From Paraphysomonas bandaiensis (taxonomy: Eukaryota; Chrysophyceae), in NCBI GenBank assembly GCA_965644295.1, contig CBFFRP010000219.1, positions 179,834 to 243,833 on the forward strand: a stretch of DNA of 64,000 nt, given 5' to 3'. The notes below the pieces were generated by a model that had not been told where the DNA came from, did not search any database, and was given only the letters and a program-made list of their open reading frames with translations. Positions 24,386-33,944 of this stretch are shown here, piece by piece (position 1 is the first letter of the stretch; each line of letters begins with the position of its first letter). The translations under genes and the position numbers were made by a program.

Positions 24386-25475
24386 AGCTGTTATAAATTA
24401 TAAGTATTAAGCTATACTATGCACTGCATTGACTAAAGGATTAATCATTAGCATCATTCAAAATTCAAAGGAAAGTCTTTCATTTTTTTACACTTAAAAA
24501 TTATTTATTATTTTAAGACATTATACATATATCTTTCTATTTCTTATTTTAAAGATTTTATATATTTTATATTCTACGACTGTATCATAAAATAAATGCT
24601 AATGAAGAATCCAATTTACTATCAACATCTGTAATATCCTGTTTAGTATCTATATTATTATGTAATGTAATTACTTGACATTTCGAATATCTGCTACATC
24701 TGTATCATTACTTGTTATTTGACTTGTAAGTTTGCTACACTATTCTGTGCTGTAATATCTTGAGCTTGCAATGTTGTAATATTATATTGCAAGTTCGGAA
24801 TGTTGTTTGAAAAATTACAACTATATCTTGGAGAGCTTCTAGTTAAAATTTTTATTCAAAGAATATTTCCAAATCTGTAGATATCATTATTAAGAGAACA
24901 CTATTAAGCATTATATTGAAGGTCTTTTTATTTAGCAATAGGCGTTAAAAACTCGTTCCGATATAGTGGCTAGTTGAATGATAGATCTACTATTAAGCAT
25001 TATATTTTACATGAGTGATATCGTTATACGTTTAAAAATAAATTATACGCAATACCCAAAACCAAGAAAACTAACGTTCATAAAGAAATAGCATAAAGGG
25101 TGCACCGAGAACCCATTTAGCATTGAACCCATCGAAAACACACAAAAATATTGAATGAAGGATATGTTATCTAAGGACACAATCCATGGAGACCAGATTG
25201 GAATCTTTGGAATTGATGTGCCAAGAAAAGGCACAATAGTACAAACGTACAAACAATTTGATATGGAACACATTTCACAATGCAGAACATAGTAGCGACT
25301 AAGTCTACCGTGAACATCATGTAAATATATTTACCTAGTCAAAGCATATAAAACCCAATAATATAGATATTTATTAAATAAATGCATCAGCACATCTACA
25401 ACAGTTACAAATCTGCGACAAGAAGAATGAAATTCTACACTAATCGTATTTAGTATACAGGCAGCATTCGCATCA
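24386..25475. other. AT-rich intergenic region
   Basis: Non-coding and very AT-rich. Contains one inverted module-A terminus near 24930-24965 (ATTTAGCAATAGGCGTTAAA). The 76-codon minus-strand frame at 25043-25273 shows no family motif. Confidence 0.5.
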
Positions 25476-26412
25476 CTATCTCTTCTTGTACAAACATGGC
25501 TGGATTGAATATGACTCATCTATTTCCAAAATTCTATTCGACTTGACGCCTTCAAGCATAAAAAACATTACATTGCTACTGTCTCTATCAACGATGTCAA
25601 ATCCAGCTTTCTTTAATACTTTAATAAACTGTTGTAGTCCTTTTCCTTCTGTTTCCTTTCCTTCAAAGCGACTTCTCACTTCCGCAATTTTGATACGACC
25701 GCCAACACGAAGAATTCTATTAGCTTCGCGCAAAAAGTCACCGACATTTGTTCCCATTAAGCTTAAGCAAAACACAACAATGTCTACTGACTGGTCGTCC
25801 AGCGGTACGTGTGAGATATCGCATGCCGTGACGCGAGAATTAGTAGACACAAGGTCAAATGAATGAGTCGTATTCTTGATTGACTCAGCAAGGCGGGCGT
25901 CTCCACAACCCATATCGGCTACAACAGCTCCTTTGTGCTTCGATTTTATCCACCCTATGATGCTGTCTAGAGGATTCAGTGGCCAATGCTTTACTTGTTC
26001 TCTAAATCCCTCATGGTACTGCAAATAAATTAATACAGGAGAAAATATTGGTTGTCCGGATACATACAATATCGAATAAACTTGTGTTGCTTTGAAACTC
26101 ATTGAACGCTTCCCGCCCAGAGCACGTATAGAGACGCTCATTGATGGTCCGAAATCTCGCACCTTCCAGTTTTTTCTGAAACTTTTGTTGCAGTAGTGAC
26201 AACTTACTGTGCTTCCCAGAAGTGGTTGAGACAGGTGAATCTTTATTTACTTTGTTAGCAGGTGATCTCGATGAGTTTTGAGTGCTCTTCTCAAGTTTAC
26301 TTATAAACGCTTGCTTCTTTCCTTTCACCTCGTGAAGTTTTTTGTTTGTTTTAGACTTGCGACCAGATTTAGATTTCCCCATTCTCTTTATAGTTGTTTG
26401 GGCTCTACCCAT
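25476..26412 (-). CDS. RRP8: RRP8 / nucleomethylin, rRNA-processing methyltransferase
   Basis: Nucleolar SAM-dependent methyltransferase; in yeast and animals it installs m1A in 25S/28S rRNA. Two exons: 26412-26068 (115 codons; basic Lys/Ser-rich nucleolar N-terminus ending ...SLFDI) and 26018-25476. The junction recreates SLFDI-YHEGFREQVKHWPLNP. Signature motifs: VADMGCGDARLAESI (motif I), HSFDLVSTN, VTACDISHVPLDDQSVDIV, FCLSLMGTN, FLREANRILRVGGRIKIAEV and SRFEG. Total 295 residues. The start is placed at 26412 because the longer frame begins at a GTG with an in-frame stop just upstream; an unseen 5' exon is possible. It is divergent from RACK1 with about 390 bp between start codons. Confidence 0.93.
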
Positions 26413-26801
26413 ACCATGCCTCTCTCTGTGGGAGTCAGATGATGGTGATGGTTCAGACTCTTCTTCATACGAGTGTGTGTTGTCAGTGATACAGAGCGAG
26501 GTCACCCATCAACCAATCAGCTCCCGATATCGGTATACAATACAGAATACATCATGTATATGATCACAGTGTACGTACCTACCGTACCTGAGGAATGTTG
26601 GTATCTTCAAGAGATTTTCAGTGATCCTCTTGTCTCATTGGTTGGTATTGTGTGGTTGATATAGAACGACTGGGCTGCTCCATCTTGTTTCATTATCTCA
26701 AGCTGGCATTATTTCTAGCTATTCCATACAGCGGCAAAAGGTATGTATTATAATATGAGACTCCAGTCAGCGTTGTTCATATTGTTACCTTTATTTAGAA
26801 A
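26413..26801. promoter_or_regulatory. Bidirectional promoter region RRP8/RACK1 with RACK1 5'UTR intron
   Basis: The compact interval between two divergent ribosome-related genes. A likely 5'UTR intron of RACK1 spans 26741-26798: donor AAAAG/GTATGT, acceptor TTATTTAG, 58 nt, just before AAA-ATGGGC. No clear TATA box. Shared regulation of a translation-linked gene pair is an inference. Confidence 0.55.
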
Positions 26802-27749
26802 ATGGGCGAACAGCTTACTCTTAGAGGAACTCTTAAAGGACACAACGGATGGGTGACATCCCTTGCCACCACCCCTGAGGACCCTGACATGATTCTCTCT
26901 GCCTCCAGAGACAAGAGCGTCATTGTCTGGACCCTCACCAGAGAGGAGGGAAAGTACGGGTTTGCCCGTCGTGCTCTCCGTGGACACAACCACTTCGTCT
27001 CCGATGTTGTGATCTCTTTTGATGGTCAGTTCGCTCTGACCGGCTCTTGGGACGCCACTCTTCGTCTTTGGGACATCAACAGCGGCCGCTGCACACGCCG
27101 CTTTGTCGGTCACTCCAAGGATGTTCTCTCTGTTGCCTTCAGCGCTGACAACCGTCAGATCGTGTCTGGATCCAGAGACCGCACTGTCAAGCTCTGGAAC
27201 ACACTTGGGGAATGCAAGTTTACCATTGTTGAGGAGGGCCACTCCGAGTGGGTCTCATGCGTCCGCTTCTCTCCTTCTCCTGCTGCCCCTGTCATCGTCT
27301 CCGCTGGCTGGGACAAGCTTGTGAAGGTGTGGTCTCTCAGCAACTGCAAGCTCCGCAACAACCTTGCTGGACATAATGGTTACCTCAACACTGTTACCGT
27401 TTCTCCCGATGGATCTCTTTGCGCTTCTGGTGGAAAGGATGGTATCGCTATGCTGTGGGACCTCACCGAGGGAAAGAGACTGTACTCTCTTGAGGCTGGT
27501 GATATCATCCACTCCCTTGTCTTTTCCCCTAACAGGTACTGGCTCTGTGCCGCCACCTCTGAGTCCATCAAGATCTGGGACTTGGAGTCCAAGCGCATGG
27601 TTGACGAGATCAAGCTCGACATGCCTCCCATGGGAAAGAACGCCGTTGTTCCTTACTGCACTTGCCTCGCCTGGTCCGCTGATGGCACTGACCTCTTTGC
27701 TGGCTACACTGATAACGTCATTCGTGTGTACCACGCCAGCAGCATGTAA
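26802..27749 (+). CDS. RACK1: RACK1, ribosome-associated WD40 scaffold
   Basis: Seven-bladed beta-propeller on the head of the 40S subunit and a scaffold for kinases. A single 948-bp coding exon gives 315 residues, the family length. Seven WD repeats are visible: [46 protein letters not shown], and a terminal [10 protein letters not shown]. The start [20 protein letters not shown] is typical. Codons are strongly C-ending (GTC, CTC, ACC, AAG), unlike all neighbours, as expected for a very highly expressed gene. This GC richness causes long antisense frames, which I discard. The coding exon has no intron, which is rare here; the only intron is in the 5'UTR. Confidence 0.98.
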   Translation: MGEQLTLRGTLKGHNGWVTSLATTPEDPDMILSASRDKSVIVWTLTREEGKYGFARRALRGHNHFVSDVVISFDGQFALTGSWDATLRLWDINSGRCTRRFVGHSKDVLSVAFSADNRQIVSGSRDRTVKLWNTLGECKFTIVEEGHSEWVSCVRFSPSPAAPVIVSAGWDKLVKVWSLSNCKLRNNLAGHNGYLNTVTVSPDGSLCASGGKDGIAMLWDLTEGKRLYSLEAGDIIHSLVFSPNRYWLCAATSESIKIWDLESKRMVDEIKLDMPPMGKNAVVPYCTCLAWSADGTDLFAGYTDNVIRVYHASSM

Positions 27750-28188
27750 ATCACTTTCAGTGATGTGGTTATGGCTTTCGTATGTTAGATAATAGCATTG
27801 TTATATACTACAACATGCCGCTGTAGACTGCCAGCACACAGCTGGAGGAAGGAATAATTTGCTTTTATTTAGTGTTCGGAGGCAGAATCTAATAATGCAG
27901 GAATAAGCTGGAACCTTGACTATAACTTTTTAGTATGTAATCGACGAAAATGCGATACCGTTGTTTATAAGTAGAGCAAAGATAGTTGTAGGGCTCCGTG
28001 CGCTACGATAAGATTCTAGCCACAACTTGTAGTGTGTAGAATAGTGCACACATCTAAGTACAGCTGTGCCAGCCATGCCCAGTAGATGTGAACTTTCAGT
28101 GTTGCTCTAAAGTATACATCATCCAAAACTTAATATCTCAAGCAATAATATTGTTTGTCAACTAATTAATTGATACTATACTACGTAC
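27750..28188. other. 3' flank of RACK1
   Basis: About 440 bp of non-coding sequence between RACK1 and the nested transposon cluster. Nothing recognisable. Confidence 0.5.
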
Positions 28189-28264
28189 CAGGGCTGCGTA
28201 ACGATTAATTGCTGCAGATTACTTTATGTCCCTTTTTATTTTATTGCATTGCAATTTAATTGAT

Positions 28265-29394
28265 GGGATATATTTTTCGACCTAGTCAATTTGGTGGAAT
28301 ATCCTAGTCACACCAAAATTGGTGTAAAAACCTAGTCATTAAATAATTAGATTTTTAACTTCACAATGACTAGGTTGACTAGGTGGAATTGAGTATTCAC
28401 CTAGTCAAACAGGGGAGCATACTATAGCCATAAATTAAAATTCTATATGCCTCACACTTCGTCTTCACAGTCGAATGCAAATTGGGCTGTTTCTGATTAC
28501 CAAGTCCGGTGTAGCTCCACAGCAATCTTCATTTCATGGGCATCGAACCCCACAATCTTCGGATGAGCAAGGATGTCATCTGGAGCATAAGAAAACTGAC
28601 ACTGCCAGCGAAGAATTTTTTATTTCTGTGGTTCGGCACCACGCGGTAATCCACGCACATACCATTCAGGTACTGTGGGTGGCGAACATACGAGTTCTTC
28701 CAGTCCCCTGGCTTAAGAGCCTCCACATCTATGGGGTCATCGTTGATAAGTGCCCTGGCTGCATTGCGAGGCCGGCCGCGTTTCCTTGCATGCCTGATAG
28801 TGCTCGCCATGTGCTTTACTTCAATGTCCCCTAAGGACATAATTAATATATGTAAGGGTGTGTAAGTGACATACACATACCTCGCAAGTGATGTACGGCT
28901 AGGGAGTGGGAGCAGTATAATGTAGTTTGGTGTGTGAGAGGTTGTAGCGTGTTGTTGTCACACTTGTGCATGATAATTCATATAGTTATACTATTAAATT
29001 AAGTGATGCTGATAGACCTCCCCAGAGTACAAGGTTTCATCAATGTTTCTGAAGGCGACTGAAGGACATCCATGGAGATTGTGTTGAGAAAGAATGGTGT
29101 ACAAGCCTACTTGAGCATTGGAGAGAGCGATGGAGTCCTGCCCATGCTGTTATATCTTACTATATTACTGCTCTTTAGCTTTGTGTTCGCCTGATTTATG
29201 TTGTATTGATTTTAATTCACCTTCTCTGACCTCATGCTTCTGTAATTCGTAGCTATATGCGAGTACAATTCATGACTAGGTTTAATACTATAATTGGCTA
29301 GGTTGAGTCATTTATTGCTTTGACTAGGTTATTACACCAATTTTGGTGTGACTAGGAAAGTCCACCGAATTGACTAGGTTGAATAATATATCCC
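28265..29394. mobile_element. Mutator-like (MULE-type) DNA transposon, 1,130 bp, with 10-bp target duplication
   Basis: Terminal inverted repeats of about 70 bp: the left end starts GGGATATATTTTTCGACCTA, and the right end, reversed, reads GGGATATATTATTCAACCTA. Both contain CCTAGTCACACCAAAATTGG. The flanks carry a perfect 10-bp direct repeat, TTTAATTGAT, at 28255-28264 and 29395-29404. Ten-bp duplications and long TIRs are the hallmark of Mutator-like elements. No full transposase is present, so the copy is non-autonomous. A partial second copy lies at 38640-39095. Confidence 0.8.
28529..28876 (-). CDS. Short ORF inside the MULE-type element, AT-hook-like
   Basis: 115 codons on the minus strand within the element. 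It contains KRGRPRNAARAL, which resembles an AT-hook (GRP flanked by basic residues), then a segment with Trp and Tyr. A transposon-encoded DNA-binding fragment is possible, but I see no DDE motif and no recognised family. The methionine at the upstream end may not be the true start. Confidence 0.35.
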   Translation of the reverse strand: MYVTYTPLHILIMSLGDIEVKHMASTIRHARKRGRPRNAARALINDDPIDVEALKPGDWKNSYVRHPQYLNGMCVDYRVVPNHRNKKFFAGSVSFLMLQMTSLLIRRLWGSMPMK

Positions 29395-29459
29395 TTTAAT
29401 TGATACTAAACTCCGTACTCAAGTAGCTACACAATAGCTGCCAACATAGCAGCTTGTTC

Positions 29460-31850
29460 CAGGGCCTGGTAACCATTAATGGCCCATTAATGGTAGTTCA
29501 GTTCCCGGCAATTATAATGGCATTAATGAAAAAAGTCCCGGCAATTATAATGATGGCCATTAATACCTACTAACTTAAAGTAGATAACACCACTCATATA
29601 ATAGATAGTGTTGTGCTCCCTGAATTACTAATTTTTAGTTGAATAGCAGACTACAAATTAACTACTTCTCGCTCTCTACTGGCACATCAGGATCTTCTTG
29701 CAGGGCTTCATGGAGGGTATAATCATCCCACAACATGTAATTGGCTCGTAGGAATAGCAACGATTCTAGACGATATGGATTCATGTTTCTACGCTCAGGT
29801 GTCATAATCAACTTTGCACGACTATAAAGAGCCTCTCAACAACATTAGAATATGTGCTTCAATATGAAGCAAGCAGCGGTAGTTGGACTCATAGGTGTAC
29901 CAAGTCGAGCTCTCTTGGTGACCTCGGCGCTGTCTAGAACACGCTGTGCAAAATCAGTTCCTTCACTCTCGTCCTCGTTATTTCTGTCGGGTACACCAAC
30001 CTCCATGGAGGAATCCAGTTGCAAATGTCTAACTGCTCTTCTCTCATTGCTTGTCAACTCTCTTTCATCGTTCCCTTGAATTTTAGCCACCGCCTTCTCA
30101 AAATTTGCACTGGCAACAATGCTTGCATTCGGGGAAAGGTATGGATGCAGCTCTGGAAATACTTGTAGCAGCATATCAAATAACTGGCGGGCTTGTTGGT
30201 ACAAATTGGTTCCATCTCTTTGTAAGGCCAGCGTAACACTTTGCAACTTTTCAAGTTGCGTCAAAAATAGTTTCAGATCTCGAAATTTAGCTGGAGTAAG
30301 AATCTTATCTTCCAGGGTGTTTGGGAAATTACATTCACCAAGAAAAGGATGCAGTTTTACGTATTTAACCAGCATGTTGTATGTTGAAGACCACCGAGTC
30401 ATATTTCTTCTTTCCGGCTTTTTATGTTTGTCCTCTGTGCAACAAGCAAACTTGCATTCTTCAGCGTCCTTAGATCCTTCATCAATAAATCGATTCTTTC
30501 AATAATGGTAGAGAGGCCTGTCTGGTCGCAGAAAATATTTGCAATTACCAAATTCAGTCGATGTGAGTAGCAACCAACCATTGGCTTCTCCATTAGTTCA
30601 GCCAGTTTGCGATTTACTGCAGAGTTATCACACACAAGACAATCGACATTGGCAAGAGTTTTATTGAATCATTGCAGTTGATTAATGACATAATCTCCGA
30701 TATCAGCCGCAGTAAATTCAATACCAGGTAAATCGTTTTCGTCCGGTTGCTCTTGAGGTCCGCAGCATAGTAACACTCGAGTAACCCCAGCTTCATTTTC
30801 CTTGGACCACATTGCGAATATTGCAATATAATGATCTGACGTGCCATCACATGTCCACCCATCAAAAACTAGACCAAATTTATCTGGTAACATAATACTC
30901 AACTTCCTTTCCACGAGTATATGTGTGCGTTGTAAATATTTCATCACCGTCTTCACTGAGATGGGTGCTAAATTGGTGTTCTTCCGAACATACTTATTCT
31001 CCACGATAGAAAATGGTTCGTCGTTCATAACTATCCATTCCAGCCACCGAAATAAGTTCCTTGAAGCAGGAGATACTTTCTTTCTTACAAAGGACAATAA
31101 ATCGCCCCCGTGAAGTCTTTCACATCCCAAAATTCTCTCGAGTTCCTCTCGCCAAGAAAAATCCGCATGTTTGGTGCTCTTGGTAATATGGTTCACACAA
31201 CTCGTGTAATCTCGCCTTATATCCTGTTTAAGGCGGTTATTGCACAAAGAACAAATATGATACAGAGGATTCTCTGAATCCACTCGGAAGAAGACTCTGT
31301 AAATTACATTGCCATCAATTTTTTCGGCCATCATCGTTGCTTAATATGCTGTTTGTATTGCATATATATGGTATAAATACAGAGTATATTACTTCGCTTA
31401 GTTGTGTACTGCTGTAGCTTCTTTCAACTTTGGGGAAAAATAGTGTTTTTATGAATGTTTTTAGGTGAAATATGCATATTTTCAATGATTATTTTAGAGC
31501 TTTTGGGTATATGGGTACGTTGATGCATATGGATATCGTCAGGACACTATTCTCCAACTGTGGAATGCATTAAGAAGATAGTGAACAGAGTTGCCACAGA
31601 GTGCCTGTAGAGTTGCATGAATATTGTTTAGAGTTTCTTCGGAGTATAGAGAAGATACTATATTCTATATTATCTTAATAGCACTCAGTTCTATATTATA
31701 TAGCAGTGCAGGTCATTAATGGGATACCATTAATGGCCCATTAATGGTAGTCCAGTTTCCCGCAATTATAATGGCATTAATTAAAAAAGTCCCGGCAATT
31801 ATAATGGCATTACCATTAATGCCATTACCATTAATGGTTACCAGGCCCTG
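29460..31850 (-). mobile_element. hAT-superfamily DNA transposon with 8-bp target duplication
   Basis: Ends are CAGGGCCTGGTAACCATTAA at 29460 and its inverse ending CAGGCCCTG at 31850. Flanks are a perfect 8-bp direct repeat, GCTTGTTC (29452-29459 and 31851-31858). CAGGG-type ends plus 8-bp duplications are diagnostic of hAT. Sub-terminal repeats of CATTAATGG and GCAATTATAATGG are visible at both ends. It is 2,391 bp and carries a broken transposase. The perfect duplication points to a fairly young insertion despite the broken gene. Confidence 0.93.
29662..31334 (-). pseudogene. hAT transposase, disrupted
   Basis: The N-terminal part from ATG at 31334 has a BED-finger-like Cys/His block (YHICSLCNNRLKQ...HITKSTKH). 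The catalytic core follows with KFGLVFDGWTCDGTSDHYIA and CLVCDNSAVNRKLAELM, then GCYSHRLNLVIAN, NMTRWSSTYNML, and a C-terminal dimerisation block (SNVVERLF ... AKLIMTPERRNM). The frame is broken by an in-frame TGA at 30669-30671, by a shift near 30400, and by at least one more between 29850 and 29820. The pieces are otherwise collinear. This copy cannot make a full transposase unless rescued by splicing, for which I see no signals. Confidence 0.85.
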
Positions 31851-31858
31851 GCTTGTTC

Positions 31859-33546
31859 ACCTGTTATTTTATCATGTGGTGTCGATATAGCGATATAGTA
31901 ATTCTATCCTTCACCGTCCGGGCCACCTTTTCGAAGCAGCGTTATGAAAATCATGCTCATCTTCCTCCTGTAATGCTATTGACATACATTTTGAACTTTT
32001 AACTAGCTAGATGTAAACTCACTCCAATTATAACTTGCCAGTGTCAAAGGGCGGTATTTATGTTATCAATTACTTGCAATTAATTGACGGTTACTTGAAG
32101 CAAGCTGTAGTCAATAATAATAGCTATTATGATTTGCTATTCCTAATTTAATTACAATTAATTGATACGCAGCCCTGCTGTCAGTGTCTGTAATCTATTG
32201 AAAGCTGTATTTTAAGGTCTAGGAATTGTAGGCATTTTAAAATAACACAGTAGGGTAGTAGTGAGAAATTTAAATGAACGATGAGAGATGTTGATCTCAA
32301 TTGTAATAAGTGATTAGCTTCACTATGTCTTGTTCTCTAGGCCTGACTGTGTCCGTAGGATTGCATTAAAAGAAAATTAAGCTCTGTTGAGTATAATTAT
32401 ACTGTTCAATATAGATAATTACATATTATGGAATACACTGTAGGTGAGTAAACGATAGGATTTCAATCGTTGTGTTATTATATTTTTTACTGTTTTTTGC
32501 AATACGACATGATAAGAGTGAAAGTCTAGTTCAAAATTACAACACGGCGCAACGTTTGATTGATGATGATCATGTCTTAGCATCCATACGCGGCATAAAG
32601 CAACTGCATGACACAACCATAAGGTTAAAAGATTATTCAGTAGAGCTAATATTGTTATGACTGATTTGCGCAAGAGTATAAATCCACGGCATTTAGAGCT
32701 ACTTATATATTAGCATAAATCGTCGCCTCTAAAATAAAATTAATTGCTACGCAGCCCTGTGATGTAGATACTGTAGCATTACTACGTCTACTTGTATATT
32801 TCTAAGAGGCGTAGCATAGCAGTTTACAATCAACTTCTGAATTTCGTCATTGGTGACAGTTTACTTTTTGACGCTACTTTAATACTTGGTTCTATTTTAT
32901 ATTTTGAACCGTTACGAGTTAAGGAGAGCGCATAATAAAGCGTTCTCTCCGTTTATTCAATGTGCATTATGTAAATAAACGAGTTATTAAATAGAAAACG
33001 AGAGGTTTATGTACGGAAGTTGCGCCTACTAAGGCTACACACAAGATTTTAAAAGAATAAGTGGTGAGTCATGCCTAATATAGTAAGAAACTACAAGAAT
33101 TCCCTCCGACTTTTCTAGTACAAGAGCGATTAAACTCCTGCTTCTCGAGTATCTCGATTTTGTAGTATGAATTAGAGGAGACTCTATGTTGTTGTCGCGT
33201 GAACTCAGATTGCTATATGTTGACTCCATTATCTACCGACCATATCATTACATTCGTATTCTATGCATATCTTAAATACGACCGTGCAGCTGCCGTCACA
33301 GGCGAGTAGATCGTAGTCGGAAATAACCAGAACATGAAAGTCGTTGGTCCGCATCTCGAGGATGCATGTTATATGGAGATCACTCTCCAGGGCTTATACA
33401 GCATAACAGAGCACTTGTGTCTATCATGGCTACATACGTCAAGTTAACCCCCAGTATTACCAGCAGTGAGCAAGTGACTGGAGTGTATATTCCACAAGAA
33501 GGATATATATTACGTAAATAATTAGATATCATCATCTACAGCAAGT
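31859..33546. other. Non-coding, MITE residue then intergenic
   Basis: 31859-32177 is the right part of the interrupted MITE. A second inverted CAGGGCTGCG-type terminus ends at 32759 (AATTGCTACGCAGCCCTG). The rest, to the tRNA, shows no gene I can support. Confidence 0.5.
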
Positions 33547-33619
33547 GATTCCGTGGTGTAGGGGTTATCACATGTCGTTAACACCGACAAGGTCGCCGGT
33601 TCGATTCCGGCCGGAATCA
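33547..33619 (+). tRNA. tRNA-Val (AAC)
   Basis: A 73-nt cloverleaf can be folded. The acceptor stem pairs GATTCCG with CGGAATC. The D-arm is in GTGGTGTAGGGGTTATCAC. The anticodon arm pairs TGTCG with CGACA around loop TTAACAC, giving anticodon AAC (valine). The T-arm pairs GCCGG with CCGGC around TTCGATT, and discriminator A is at 33619. No intron; CCA is not encoded. Internal A and B boxes for RNA polymerase III are the conserved GTGGTGTAGG and GGTTCGATTCC. A T-run terminator follows at 33622-33629. Confidence 0.95.
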
Positions 33620-33621
33620 TT

Positions 33622-33629
33622 CCTTTTTT
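33622..33629 (+). terminator. RNA polymerase III T-run terminator
   Basis: CCTTTTTTA directly after the tRNA 3' end, the standard Pol III stop signal. Confidence 0.7.
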
Positions 33630-33861
33630 ATGGTGTAGTTTGGAATATATCCTACCGGTATACTGCTGGTGGTGCTGCTAAACGTATCTTTTTTTTGAGT
33701 AGGACCTACAGCAGTGTACAAGTATACCACACTCTGTATTAGCAGGTGTATGTGTAGGTGACACTGTACAGCAGTATGTGGATCTACGGCAGTACAGTAC
33801 AGAGTACAGTGTATATAACGTAATGAACAGCGAGAGGATTCGACAGCAAGCGAGCAGAGAC

Positions 33862-33891
33862 CGACAGACAGACAGACAGACAGACAGACAG
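33862..33891. repeat. (GACA)n microsatellite
   Basis: Seven to eight tandem GACA units upstream of the next gene. Antisense frames rich in CLSV are its shadow. Confidence 0.85.
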
Positions 33892-33944
33892 ATAGAGAGA
33901 AGCATAAACGACACAAGGGGGGCATATAGTATATACACACATCA

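Larger units (their letters stand above)
28189..32177. mobile_element. Interrupted hAT-like MITE (CAGGGCTGCGTA ends) hosting two later insertions
   Basis: The left terminus CAGGGCTGCGTAACGATTAA at 28189 and the inverted terminus TTAATTGATACGCAGCCCTG ending at 32177 are complementary over the outer part. Removing the two nested elements (28265-29394 plus its duplication, and 29460-31850 plus its duplication) leaves about 440-470 bp of A/T-rich filler, the size of a non-autonomous MITE. The flanking 8-mers (CTACGTAC and CTGTCAGT) do not match, so the original target duplication is lost or the two ends belong to different copies. Confidence 0.55.

Noticed and set aside
26748-27734. Several antisense frames across RACK1
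   Set aside because: Shadows of a highly C-biased coding exon on the opposite strand.
28189-32177. Reading the 4-kb interval as a single hAT transposon bounded by CAGGGCTGCG ends
   Set aside because: The transposase lies inside a separate CAGGGCCTGG-ended element with its own perfect 8-bp duplication, so the outer ends belong to an older MITE.
32419-32673. Overlapping short frames on both strands
   Set aside because: No homology and AT-rich context at a MITE margin.
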